Assembly: GCA_014380485.1 (NCBI GenBank)
Contig: JACMJU010000085.1
Location: forward strand, 1-41,755
Direction of reading: 5' to 3'
Length of the DNA: 41,755 bases
Source: Methyloceanibacter sp.
GTDB taxonomy: Bacteria > Pseudomonadota > Alphaproteobacteria > Rhizobiales > Methyloligellaceae
Position numbers and translations under genes: made by a program. This document shows, one piece after another, positions 29,905-40,075 of this stretch; the first letter of the stretch is position 1; each line of letters begins with the position of its first letter. The notes below the pieces were generated by a model. That model did not search any database. It was not told the DNA's origin and saw only the letters and a program-made list of their open reading frames with translations.

Positions 29905-30725
29905 TGGGCGGCCTCGGCGCGCGTCAAGGACCCGGTCAGAAGCGCGCGCGTCGCCGCCGCCACGTCCCTTCGCCGCATCAGGCTTTCGCCCACGAGGAAC
30001 GCATGCACGCTTGCGCCGGCAAGACGCACAAGGTCGGCATGGGTGAAAATGCCGCTCTCGGCAATGACCATGCGATCCGCCGGCACGAGCGGCGCAAGGC
30101 GCTCGGTTGTGGCGAGCGTGGTGGCGAAGGTCTTGAGGTCGCGGTTGTTGATGCCGATGAGTGGCGTGTCGAGGAGAAGCGCGCGGGCGAGCTCCGCCTC
30201 CTCGTGCACCTCGGCAAGAACGTCCATGCCGAGAGCGCGTGCGGCTTCCGTCAGCCTCCGTGCCGTCGCATCGTCGACCGCCGCAAGGATAATGAGGATG
30301 CAGTCGGCACCTAGCGCGCGCGCCTCCACCACCTGATAGGGATCGATCATGAAATCCTTGCGCAGAACCGGCAGCGTGATCGCCGCGCGCGCGGCGGTAA
30401 GATCGGCGGGCCGACCCTGGAAGGACGGCGTGTCGGTCAAGACCGAAAGGCAGGCGGCGCCGCCCTCTTGATAGGCGCGGGCGAGCGCGGGGGGATCGAA
30501 ATCGGCGCGGATCAGTCCCTTCGAGGGGCTTGCCTTTTTGATTTCGGCAATGAGGGCGTATTCGCCTTGGGCCCGCCGCGACCGCAAGGCGGAAGCGAAA
30601 GGCCGCACGGGGATTTGCGCCTCGGCGTTAGCGCGCAGGGCGGCTTCGCTCACCGCCGCCTTGGCGGCATCCACCTCCTTGCGCTTATAGGCGAGGATGT
30701 TGTCGAGCACCTGTGCCATGCTCAC
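29901..30725 (-). CDS. trpC: Indole-3-glycerol phosphate synthase
   Basis: A 274-residue TIM-barrel enzyme that closes carboxyphenylaminodeoxyribulose phosphate to indole-3-glycerol phosphate in tryptophan synthesis. Visible are [15 protein letters not shown], the catalytic-lysine segment [28 protein letters not shown] and [10 protein letters not shown]. It is a separate enzyme with no PRA-isomerase (trpF) domain. GTG 30725 overlaps the trpD stop by 4 bases; an ATG two codons in (30719) is an equally valid start. Downstream it overlaps moaC as ATGA. Confidence 0.96.
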   Translation of the reverse strand: MSMAQVLDNILAYKRKEVDAAKAAVSEAALRANAEAQIPVRPFASALRSRRAQGEYALIAEIKKASPSKGLIRADFDPPALARAYQEGGAACLSVLTDTPSFQGRPADLTAARAAITLPVLRKDFMIDPYQVVEARALGADCILIILAAVDDATARRLTEAARALGMDVLAEVHEEAELARALLLDTPLIGINNRDLKTFATTLATTERLAPLVPADRMVIAESGIFTHADLVRLAGASVHAFLVGESLMRRRDVAAATRALLTGSLTRAEAAQ

Positions 30726-31777
30726 ACTTTATCATGGCTGAGCTTAACGAGCGCTTCGAGCACGGCTCTCGCTTTGCCGCTATCGATGGATTGAGCGGCA
30801 AGCGCCACGCCCTCGCGCAGCGTCTTAGCCTTGCCTGCGACCAGCAGCGCCGCCGCCGCGTTGAAAAGAATCACGTCCCGCAACGGACCCGGCTTTCCCT
30901 CCAGCACGGCGCGAAGATGGGCCGCGTTCTCGGCCGCATCGCCGCCGATCAGATCCTCGGGCTTGGCTTCGGGCAGCCCGGCATTCTTGGCCGAAACTCT
31001 GAAGGTCTCGACCTTGCCGCCGTCCAGCACCGCCACCTCGCTGATGCCCGTGGTAGTGAGCTCGTCGAGACCGTCGCCGCCATGCACGACCCAGGCCCTC
31101 TCGGTCCCAAGCAATCCGAGGACGCGTGCGATGGGTTCGACCCATGACGCGCTGAACACCCCCACAACCTGATATTTCACCCCGGCCGGATTGGCGAGCG
31201 GGCCAAGCAGATTGAAGATGGTGCGCGTGCCGAGCTCGGTTCGCACCTTGGCGACATGGCGCATGGCGGCATGATGGGCCGGCGCGAACATGAAGCCGAG
31301 CCCGCACGCCTCGATCGAGCGTGCGATCGTCTCCGGCCCGCACGCGATATTGACGCCGAGCGCGGCGAGCACATCGGCCGAGCCCGAGCGCGAGGAGATC
31401 GACCGGTTGCCATGCTTGGCCACGGGCACGCCGGCGCCGGCAACGACGAAAGCGGCGCCGGTGGAGATATTGTGTGTGCCCTTGCCGTCGCCGCCCGTGC
31501 CGCAAGTATCGATGGCGCCTTCCGGCGCGCGTACTTTCAACGCGCGCGCCCTGAGCGCGCGGGCGGCGCCGGCGATTTCTTCCACCGTTTCGCCGCGGAC
31601 CCGCATGCCCATGAGGAGAGCGCCGATCTGCGCCTCGGTCGCGGCGCCGGACATGATCAGCTCGAAGGCCTCGGCCGCTTCGGTCTCGGTGAGGCTCCCG
31701 CCTTCGGCCACCTTGCGCAGCGCAACGCCGATATCCGCAAGCGCCGGCGAGCTCGCGCGCACGGGGCTAGAGGGCAC
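30722..31777 (-). CDS. trpD: Anthranilate phosphoribosyltransferase
   Basis: Transfers a phosphoribosyl group from PRPP to anthranilate; about 352 residues. Signatures are [17 protein letters not shown] (PRPP and diphosphate loop), [21 protein letters not shown], and [16 protein letters not shown]. The frame stays open upstream to 31900, inside trpG. GTG 31777 is preferred because it follows AGAGAAG at normal spacing and overlaps the trpG end by 11 bases; GTG 31762, five bases past the trpG stop, is the alternative. Either way trpG and trpD are coupled. It ends in a GTGA overlap with trpC. Confidence 0.95.
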   Translation of the reverse strand: MPSSPVRASSPALADIGVALRKVAEGGSLTETEAAEAFELIMSGAATEAQIGALLMGMRVRGETVEEIAGAARALRARALKVRAPEGAIDTCGTGGDGKGTHNISTGAAFVVAGAGVPVAKHGNRSISSRSGSADVLAALGVNIACGPETIARSIEACGLGFMFAPAHHAAMRHVAKVRTELGTRTIFNLLGPLANPAGVKYQVVGVFSASWVEPIARVLGLLGTERAWVVHGGDGLDELTTTGISEVAVLDGGKVETFRVSAKNAGLPEAKPEDLIGGDAAENAAHLRAVLEGKPGPLRDVILFNAAAALLVAGKAKTLREGVALAAQSIDSGKARAVLEALVKLSHDKV

Positions 31778-32387
31778 CGGCTGCTTCTCTTGGCGCTGGG
31801 CCACGCGCGCGCCGCTCGACGCGGGCGAGGTCGAGAAAGTTGGCAAGCAACTGATGGCCGTGCTCCGAGGCGATGCTCTCGGGATGGAACTGCACGCCAT
31901 GCACGGGATAGCGCTTATGCTGGAGCCCCATGATCACGCCGTCGGCCGTCTCCGCGGTCACTTCGAGAGCGTCAGGCACGCTCGCGCGCTCGACCACCAG
32001 CGAATGGTACCGCGTGGCCGAAAAGTCCTGCGGGATGCCGGCGAACACGCCTTTGCCAATGTGATGGACCTTCGACAGTTTGCCGTGCATCAGGGTCGGG
32101 GCGCGAATCACGCGGCCACCATAGACCTGGCCGATGGCCTGATGGCCGAGGCAGACGCCGAGGATCGGCACCACCGGCCCGGCGCGGGCGATCAGCTCGA
32201 GGCAGATGCCGGCCTTATCGGGATCGCACGGTCCGGGCGACAGGACGATCGCCTCGGGCGCTCCGGCCAAGACCTCATCCACGGTGATCTTGTCGTTGCG
32301 GTAGACGCGGGTCGATGCGCCCAATTCGCCGAGGAAATGGACGAGGTTGTAGGTGAAGCTGTCGTAATTATCGATGAGCGTCAGCAT
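31767..32387 (-). CDS. trpG: Anthranilate synthase, glutamine amidotransferase component
   Basis: A 206-residue class I amidotransferase that supplies ammonia to TrpE for anthranilate synthesis. It starts [23 protein letters not shown] and carries the triad Cys79 ([10 protein letters not shown]), His168 and Glu170 (VQFHPES). It is separate from trpE rather than fused, unlike Rhizobium-type TrpEG. The same protein type (PabA) can serve folate synthesis, so a dual role cannot be excluded. It is separated from trpE by a phosphatase-like gene and a 56-base gap that may hold an internal promoter. Confidence 0.96.
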   Translation of the reverse strand: MLTLIDNYDSFTYNLVHFLGELGASTRVYRNDKITVDEVLAGAPEAIVLSPGPCDPDKAGICLELIARAGPVVPILGVCLGHQAIGQVYGGRVIRAPTLMHGKLSKVHHIGKGVFAGIPQDFSATRYHSLVVERASVPDALEVTAETADGVIMGLQHKRYPVHGVQFHPESIASEHGHQLLANFLDLARVERRARGPAPREAAGAL

Positions 32388-32393
32388 GGGGTG

Positions 32394-32422
32394 GTGTTAC
32401 GTCGCGGCCCACGCCCCGTCAA
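32394..32422 (-). promoter_or_regulatory. Possible internal promoter before trpG
   Basis: On the minus strand TTGACG (32422-32417) and TAACAC (32399-32394) are spaced by 17 bp, just before the trpG ATG at 32387. The -35 lies in the loop of a hairpin CACGCC/GGCGTG (arms 32410-32415 and 32423-32428). No Shine-Dalgarno is visible, so any transcript from here would have almost no leader. The -10 is poor. Confidence 0.3.
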
Positions 32423-32443
32423 GGCGTGCAGCGCCGGGCCGGG

Positions 32444-32977
32444 CTAGGCGCGCAGATCCTTCGGCGCGAGGAACAGGTTCAGGGTCCCGCTATTGATCGC
32501 CACGTTCGGCCACAGCCCGCTTGAAAAATTGATCACCGCGAGCCCGGCGGTCGGGTATTTCATCCTGAGGCGATCCCGCAAATGTTTCGGCCCCGAGCCC
32601 ACGAGATCGAGCGCAAAGGAATGAATCTCGGGATTGTGCCCGACCAGCATGACGCGGTTCGCGCCGGGCTGAATGCCATGCAGCATGTCGAGCATCTCCT
32701 TGGCGGATGCGTGATAGAGAGCGTCCTCGTAGACGATTTTGGGCTCGACCCGCAGTTCCGGCAGAACGAGATCGAGCGTGTCGCGGGTACGTCGCGCCGA
32801 CGAGCACAGCACAATCTCGGGATCGATTCCGCGTTCGGCCATGGCTTTTCCCATCAGCGGCGCGTCGGCGAGGCCGCGCGCGGCAAGAGGCCGCTCGCGA
32901 TCGGCCATCGCGGGGTTGCTCCAACTCGATTTGGCGTGGCGAAGAAGCGTGAGCGTGAGCATCGGCTCGGGGCTCAT
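32444..32977 (-). CDS. SixA-like histidine phosphatase (branch 1 superfamily)
   Basis: A 177-residue protein of the histidine phosphatase superfamily. The catalytic RHG-type motif is LLRHAKSSW with Arg13 and His14. A second Arg lies in SSARRTRDT near 60-66, and the C-terminal conserved His is His114 in LVGHNPEIHSFA. The length and pattern resemble SixA, which dephosphorylates phosphohistidine, but the substrate here is unknown. Its ATG overlaps the trpE stop (ATGA at 32974-32977), and trpG follows after 56 bases, so it sits inside the trp operon. A start at ATG 32962 is also possible. No trp-related function can be claimed. Confidence 0.85.
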   Translation of the reverse strand: MSPEPMLTLTLLRHAKSSWSNPAMADRERPLAARGLADAPLMGKAMAERGIDPEIVLCSSARRTRDTLDLVLPELRVEPKIVYEDALYHASAKEMLDMLHGIQPGANRVMLVGHNPEIHSFALDLVGSGPKHLRDRLRMKYPTAGLAVINFSSGLWPNVAINSGTLNLFLAPKDLRA

Positions 32978-34539
32978 TGGCCGCGTTTGGCGCGCGCGGC
33001 GAAGCGCACGGCTTCATCGGCCGCCTTGAACAGCGCGCGCGCCTTGCTCACGCATTCGGCCTGTTCGCGCTCCGGCACCGAGTCGGCGACGATGCCGGCC
33101 CCCGCCCGGACATACATCGTGCCGTCCTTCACCACCGAGGTTCTGAGCACGATGCAGCTGTCCATCTCCCCGCCGGCCGAGAAATAGCCGACGCAGCCCG
33201 CATAAGGACCGCGCGCCTCGTCCTCGAGTTCGTCGATGATCTCCATGGCGCGCACTTTCGGCGCTCCCGAGACCGTGCCGGCGGGAAAGCCCGCCATCAG
33301 CGCATCGACGGCGTCAAAGCCGGAAGCGAGGCGGCCTTCGACATTCGACACGATGTGTATCACCTGGCTGTAATATTCGAGGAAGAACGAGTCGGTGACG
33401 CGCACGCTACCGATCTCCGCCACACGGCCTACGTCGTTGCGGCCGAGATCGAGCAGCATCAGATGCTCGGCGCGCTCCTTGGCATCGGCGAGCAGCTCGT
33501 TGGCCAGCACCTTGTCCTCGTCGGGGCTTGCCCCTCTTGGCCGCGTGCCGGCGATCGGCCTGATGGTGACCGTGCCGTCGCGCACCCTGACCAAAATCTC
33601 GGGGCTCGATCCCACCACGGCGAACCCGCCGAAATTGAGGTAGTAGAGGAAGGGGGAGGGATTGACGCGCCGGAGCGCGCGGTAAAGTGCGAAGGAGGGG
33701 AGGGTGAAGGGCGCCTCGAAGCGCTGGCTTAACACCACCTGAAAAATATCGCCGGCGGCAATATAGTCCTTGGCGCGCGTCACCTTCGCCACATAGGCCT
33801 GGGGTACGGTGGTCGCCTTGGGCTCCGGATGCGCCGCGCCCGGGTCGGGCTCGCTCGCATGCGGAAGCGGCTGCTCGAGCCGCTCCACCGCGAGGTTCAG
33901 CCGGTCGGCCGCGCGTGCATAGGCCGCTTTGGCGCCGATCCCCGGCGCCGGTCTCACCGGCGTCACGATCGTCATCTCGTCTTTCACGCTGTCGAAGATC
34001 ACGATCAATGTCGGCCGCACCAGGATGCTGTCGGGAAGGCCGAGGGTGTCGTCCTTCTCGCCCGGCAGGCGCTCGATCAGCCGCACCGTGTCATAGCCCA
34101 TATAGCCGAAGATGCCGGCCGCCATCGGCGGAAGCTCTGGCGGCAGCGCGATCGCCGATTCGGCAAGGAGCGCGCGCAGCGATGCGAGCGCCGGTAGCGG
34201 CGAGGGCGCAAAAGCGTCGGGATCGGACTGCGGCGCCCGATTGATCGCCGCCGTTGCGCCATTGGCGCGCCAAATGAGATCGGGCTCGCAGCCGATGATG
34301 GAGTAGCGGCCGCGGGTGGCGCCGCCTTCGACCGATTCCAGGAGGAAACTGTTCGGACGCTCATGCGCGAGCTTGAGCATGGCCGAGACGGGAGTCTCCA
34401 GATCGGCGACCAGGCGCGTCCAGGCCACAAGCGGCGCGCCTTCGTCATAGCGGCGCGCGAAGCTCGGAAAGTCGGGCTCGATGGGGCGACCCGTGCCTTG
34501 CTGCTCGAGCTGCGTGACCGAGGCTTTCGCCGAACTCAT
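32974..34539 (-). CDS. trpE: Anthranilate synthase component I
   Basis: A 521-residue chorismate-binding enzyme that makes anthranilate from chorismate and ammonia. The tryptophan feedback site LLES is at 66-69 ([11 protein letters not shown]), so allosteric inhibition by tryptophan is expected. The catalytic half has [54 protein letters not shown]-like sequence and [19 protein letters not shown]. ATG overlaps the ppiD stop by 4 bases and the stop overlaps the phosphatase start by 4. No leader peptide or attenuator was seen ahead of it, as ppiD abuts directly. Confidence 0.97.
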   Translation of the reverse strand: [521 protein letters not shown]

Positions 34540-36452
34540 GGCTCGTCGCCGCTGCCGATGAGCTTGGCGAGGGCCTGCTGGTTGATGATCACGCCGTAAC
34601 GGTTTTCCAGGGCTCTGGAATACTCGTCGATTGCGTCCTGGCTCATCAGGAGTCCGAGTTGGCTCTTGAGCCGTTCGACCTCGGCAGCACCGAGCGGTTC
34701 GGGGGGCATGACTTTGTCGACCTGAAAGACGATGCGGCCCTCCTCGACGCCCGACGGGCCCGAGCCGTAACCCTTCTCGGGCAGGGCAAAGGCTTGCGCT
34801 ACCGAAACTGGCAGGACATTGACGGTGATGCTCTCGCGCTTCAAAGGATCGCTGGTCAGCACCTCGACAGTGAGATCCTTGGCGACATCTTCGAGCGTCT
34901 TGCCGCCCTTCAGGCTATTAACCAGGTCTTGCGCATATTTCGCGACCCTGATCCTCGCCTCTTCGGCCCGCCAGTCTGTGGCGACCTGGTCCTTGACTTG
35001 ATCGAAGGGTTTGACCTGCTCCGGCACCACGCCCAGCACCTCATACCAGATGACCCCTTCGTCTTTGGCATCGATGGGATCGTTCTCGACCCCGGTATCG
35101 GTGGCGAAGGCCGCGTTCAGAAGTTCTTTTTGCGCTGGTAAAATGACGGCCGACCCATCCGGCTTGCGGCCCTCGCGGTCGACCTGGTCGATCAGCTGAT
35201 AGCTCAGCTTGAGCTTGTCGGCGATCTCGGAGAGGGTCGCCCCCGAAGCCAGAAGGTCCTCGATCTTGTCGTGCAGGTCCATGATCACACTCGAAGCGCG
35301 CTCTTTCAGGAGCGCCTTTTCGAGATCGGCCTTCGACTCTTCGAGGGTCGGAGTCTTGCCGGGCTGGATCGCGGTCACGCGCAGCAATACGACGCTTCCG
35401 AGCTTGCCCGTGACCGGCTCGCTCACCTTGTTGGCTTCGAGCCCGAAGGCTGCCTCGGCAATTGCGGGATCGGCAAGCTCGACGCGGCTTAGCGTGCCGA
35501 GGCCGATATCGGCCTCGCTCAGGCCCTGTTCCTTTGCGACCGCCAAGAAGTCGGTCCCCGACTGAATCTTTTGATAGGCCGCATTAGCGGCGGAGAGATC
35601 GGGGAAGGGGATCTGCTGGATGAGCCGCTTCTCCGGCGTGCCGAGCTTATCCTTTTTGGCCTCGAAGGTAGCCTTGATGTCAGCCTCGCCGATCTGAACC
35701 TGGTCCTTGACGGTTTCGGGCGTGACGGCAAGCACACCGATCTTGCGAAATTCGGGTTGGGTGTACTTGCTCTGGTGGTTCTCGTAGAAGCCCTTGAGGT
35801 CGGCCTCGCTCGGTTCGGGAATGGTCCCCGCCATGCTTGACGGCACCAGGACGTAGCGCAGAATGCGCGTCTCGCCATTAAAGCTGTTTAGCGCATCGAC
35901 AAGCATCTCGGGCGTGTTCACGACCGCGCCGATCGTGGTGAGGATCTGCCGGCGCAAATTGTGCTCGCGCTGCAAGGCCAGATAGCCGTGCTCGGTCATG
36001 CCGAGCGAGTACAAAGCCTGCTGGAAGGCGGCAGCGCTGAAATTGCCCGTCGCGTCCTTGAAGGCGGGATCCTTCATGATCGTTTCGAGCAGTGCTGAGT
36101 CGCTGATGCCGAGATGGAGCGCCTTCGCATGGGTGTCGAGAGTGGCCCCCCCGACCAGCCGCGCCAACACCTGGCCGTCGAGTCCGAGCGCGCGCGCCTC
36201 TTGCAGACTGAGGCTCCGCCCGGCTTGTGCGCTCATCGACCTGAGCACATCCTGTTGAGCGCGCATATACTCTTGCGGGCCGATCTTCACGCCGCCGACG
36301 GTGATAATGTCCTGTGTGCCGTAGCCCTGGAACCATCCGGCGGGAAACCAAATGATGAAGCTCGCAATCAATACGAGGACAAACCCTATGCCGATGATGC
36401 CTCCTGCGCCCTTGCGCAATCTGTCGAGTGCCACGCCTTTGCAACCTTCCAT
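34536..36452 (-). CDS. ppiD: PpiD-like periplasmic peptidyl-prolyl isomerase/chaperone
   Basis: A 638-residue membrane-anchored periplasmic folding factor of the SurA/PpiD family. One transmembrane helix near residues 16-38 (GIGFVLVLIASFIIWF) is followed by a SurA-N-like helical region, a parvulin-type domain (about 245-360, with SGTDFLAVAKEQGLSEADIGLG) and a second parvulin-like segment near 500-600. Catalytic residues of the isomerase fold are not clearly kept, so it may act mainly as a chaperone. It is the first gene of the minus-strand operon and is divergent from tpiA. Its stop overlaps trpE by 4 bases. The N-terminus MEGCKGVALDRLRKG may be over-extended by a few residues. Confidence 0.9.
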   Translation of the reverse strand: MEGCKGVALDRLRKGAGGIIGIGFVLVLIASFIIWFPAGWFQGYGTQDIITVGGVKIGPQEYMRAQQDVLRSMSAQAGRSLSLQEARALGLDGQVLARLVGGATLDTHAKALHLGISDSALLETIMKDPAFKDATGNFSAAAFQQALYSLGMTEHGYLALQREHNLRRQILTTIGAVVNTPEMLVDALNSFNGETRILRYVLVPSSMAGTIPEPSEADLKGFYENHQSKYTQPEFRKIGVLAVTPETVKDQVQIGEADIKATFEAKKDKLGTPEKRLIQQIPFPDLSAANAAYQKIQSGTDFLAVAKEQGLSEADIGLGTLSRVELADPAIAEAAFGLEANKVSEPVTGKLGSVVLLRVTAIQPGKTPTLEESKADLEKALLKERASSVIMDLHDKIEDLLASGATLSEIADKLKLSYQLIDQVDREGRKPDGSAVILPAQKELLNAAFATDTGVENDPIDAKDEGVIWYEVLGVVPEQVKPFDQVKDQVATDWRAEEARIRVAKYAQDLVNSLKGGKTLEDVAKDLTVEVLTSDPLKRESITVNVLPVSVAQAFALPEKGYGSGPSGVEEGRIVFQVDKVMPPEPLGAAEVERLKSQLGLLMSQDAIDEYSRALENRYGVIINQQALAKLIGSGDEP

Positions 36453-36613
36453 TCGCTATTTGCCAAAGCCGCGCTGGCGTCCGATGGTTGGACATCCTCG
36501 CGCGGCGGCGGCATCATAGGTAGCAAGCGCAGGCCCGGCAAGGCAGGGTATTTGGCCAAGGTCTTGGCGAAGGGTCGAAAAGCGCTTCAGGCAGGGCGCG
36601 GGTGGAGGGGGAC

Positions 36614-37384
36614 TTGGCAGCGAAGAGACCGCTCGTCGCCGGCAACTGGAAAATGAACGGCCTCGGCGCCGCCCTGAGCGAGCTCCGGGCGCTGAGGGAG
36701 CGCCTGGCTCAAGATCCGCCCGTGCCCGAAATCATGGTGTGCCCGCCGGCGACGCTGCTGACGCGGGCGCATGACCTGCTCGCCGGAAGCACCATCCTCC
36801 TCGGCGCCCAGGACTGCCATCCTCTGCCCGCCGGTCCCCATACCGGCGATCTCTCCGCCGAGATGCTTGCCGATTCGGGGGCAGGCGCCGTCATCGTCGG
36901 CCATTCGGAGCGGCGCCAGGATCACGGCGAGACCGACGCGGTCGTGAACGCCAAGGCGAGAGCCGCCTTTCGCGCCGGCCTGACCGCCATCATCTGTATC
37001 GGCGAGACCGAGCAGGAGCGGCGCGCTGGCACGACTTTGGAGATTGTCCGCCGCCAGCTCGAAGGCTCGCTCCCGCAAGACGCGCGTGCCGCGAACGTCG
37101 TAATCGCCTACGAGCCGGTCTGGGCGATCGGAACGGGCCTCACGCCGACCCAAGCCGATGTCGCGGCAGCGCATCGTTTCATCCGCGGCGAGCTCGGCCG
37201 ATTATTGGGCAAGGAGGAAAGCCGCGATTTACGAATCCTTTATGGCGGGTCGGTCAAACCGGCTAATGCGGCGGAACTCCTTTCCGTACCCGACGTCGAT
37301 GGCGCGCTGGTTGGTGGCGCAAGCCTTAAGGCGAGTGATTTTTTCGCGATTCTGTCCGCTTATTCCCGCCGGGGGGCCGGGTGA
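36614..37384 (+). CDS. tpiA: Triosephosphate isomerase
   Basis: A 256-residue TIM-barrel enzyme that interconverts dihydroxyacetone phosphate and glyceraldehyde 3-phosphate. Active-site residues are visible: Asn11 and Lys13 in GNWKMNG, His97 in VGHSERR and Glu167 in [11 protein letters not shown]. The start is judged to be TTG 36614 because GGAGGGGG precedes it closely and it yields the standard [19 protein letters not shown] 36602 in the same frame would add four residues and place the ribosome site inside the gene. It is divergent from ppiD, with 161 bases between. Confidence 0.95.
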   Translation: MAAKRPLVAGNWKMNGLGAALSELRALRERLAQDPPVPEIMVCPPATLLTRAHDLLAGSTILLGAQDCHPLPAGPHTGDLSAEMLADSGAGAVIVGHSERRQDHGETDAVVNAKARAAFRAGLTAIICIGETEQERRAGTTLEIVRRQLEGSLPQDARAANVVIAYEPVWAIGTGLTPTQADVAAAHRFIRGELGRLLGKEESRDLRILYGGSVKPANAAELLSVPDVDGALVGGASLKASDFFAILSAYSRRGAG

Positions 37385-37484
37385 ACACCGCGGGGCACAG
37401 AGCGACAGGGTTGGCAAACGACCCGATCTTCGCCATTCTGATGTGAGCAATATGCGGTTGGGCACAAGCCGGCGGGACGTTGAC

Positions 37485-37988
37485 ATGCCATTGCTGCGCT
37501 TCATTGCCGTGGCGTTCCTCACCTGCAGCTCGGCGGCGCTGCTTGGCATGAGCGCCAGCGCCGAGCCGCTCGACAAGGAGTCCTGCCTGAGCCTGCAGAG
37601 ACAACGCGCCAAGCTGCTCACCCGCGATATGCAAACCGCTCTGGAGCGCGGTCCCGATTGGGTGAAGGACCATCTGGACACCGGAGAGATCGAGAAGGTT
37701 CGGGAGTTCCTTGCCGTCGAGGAGACGATCGTCTTCCGCTGCCGCCGCGGCGGCGTGACCAAACCGGCCCTAAGCGCGGCCACAAGCCCCACCGACGCGC
37801 AGTCCGTCCCCTTGCCTGATCGCAAGCCCGACCCGCCGCCGAGCACCGTCGCTACGGGCGCCCCTGACATGCCCCTACCGGACCGCAAGCCCGGATCCGC
37901 GTCTTCGGCGACGGAAGATGTCGAGCCTAGCCAAACCGTGGCCGATTCGGATAAGACTGCCCCCGCGAAGGCCGAGGCTACACGATGA
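37485..37988 (+). CDS. Secreted protein of unknown function with PLPDRKP repeats
   Basis: A 167-residue protein with a signal peptide (MPLLRFIAVAFLTCSSAALLG, probable cleavage after SASA near 26). The middle, about residues 27-88, contains ESCLSLQRQRAKLLTRDMQ and GPDWVKDHL and looks helical, with two cysteines (about Cys33 and Cys86). The C-terminal half is Pro/Ala/Ser-rich with two copies of PLPDRKP, probably disordered. No enzymatic motif is recognised. An ATG at 37452 would extend it by 11 residues. Its stop overlaps the secG ATG by 4 bases. A gene of this kind between tpiA and secG is, from memory, common in Hyphomicrobiales. Confidence 0.8.
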   Translation: MPLLRFIAVAFLTCSSAALLGMSASAEPLDKESCLSLQRQRAKLLTRDMQTALERGPDWVKDHLDTGEIEKVREFLAVEETIVFRCRRGGVTKPALSAATSPTDAQSVPLPDRKPDPPPSTVATGAPDMPLPDRKPGSASSATEDVEPSQTVADSDKTAPAKAEATR

Positions 37989-38338
37989 GCACTGTTCTCC
38001 TCCTTATTCATGTCATGATCGCCGTGGCGCTCGTGGGCGTCGTTCTGTTGCAGCGTTCCGAAGGGGGAGCGCTCGGGATCGGTGGAGGCGGTGGCGGCGG
38101 GTTCATGACCGGGCGCAGCGCCGGCAATGCCCTGACCAAGACCACGGCGGTTCTCGCCGCCGGCTTCTTCGTCACGAGCCTTGCGCTGTCGATTCTGGCG
38201 GCCCGGCAGCAGCCGGCGCCCTCGATCCTGCCAAACGGAGGGGGGCTGGCGCCTCTCCAAATTCCCGGCGCCCCAGCTCCCGCGAGCCCGCAGGCGCCTC
38301 CTGCCCCCGCGGCCCCGCAGGTCCCGCAGTCGCAATAA
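37985..38338 (+). CDS. secG: Preprotein translocase subunit SecG
   Basis: A 117-residue SecG, the small accessory subunit of the SecYEG channel. Two membrane helices (about 2-22 and 51-72) flank the conserved cytoplasmic loop LLQRSEGGALGIGGGGGGGFMTGR. The C-terminal 40 residues are Pro/Ala-rich, as in other alphaproteobacterial SecG. Its ATG overlaps the stop of the upstream secreted-protein gene (ATGA), so the two are co-translated. pyrG follows 96 bases later, a conserved pairing. Confidence 0.95.
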   Translation: MSTVLLLIHVMIAVALVGVVLLQRSEGGALGIGGGGGGGFMTGRSAGNALTKTTAVLAAGFFVTSLALSILAARQQPAPSILPNGGGLAPLQIPGAPAPASPQAPPAPAAPQVPQSQ

Positions 38339-40060
<1,722 letters not shown>

Positions 40061-40075
40061 CCGGCCGCTATTCGC

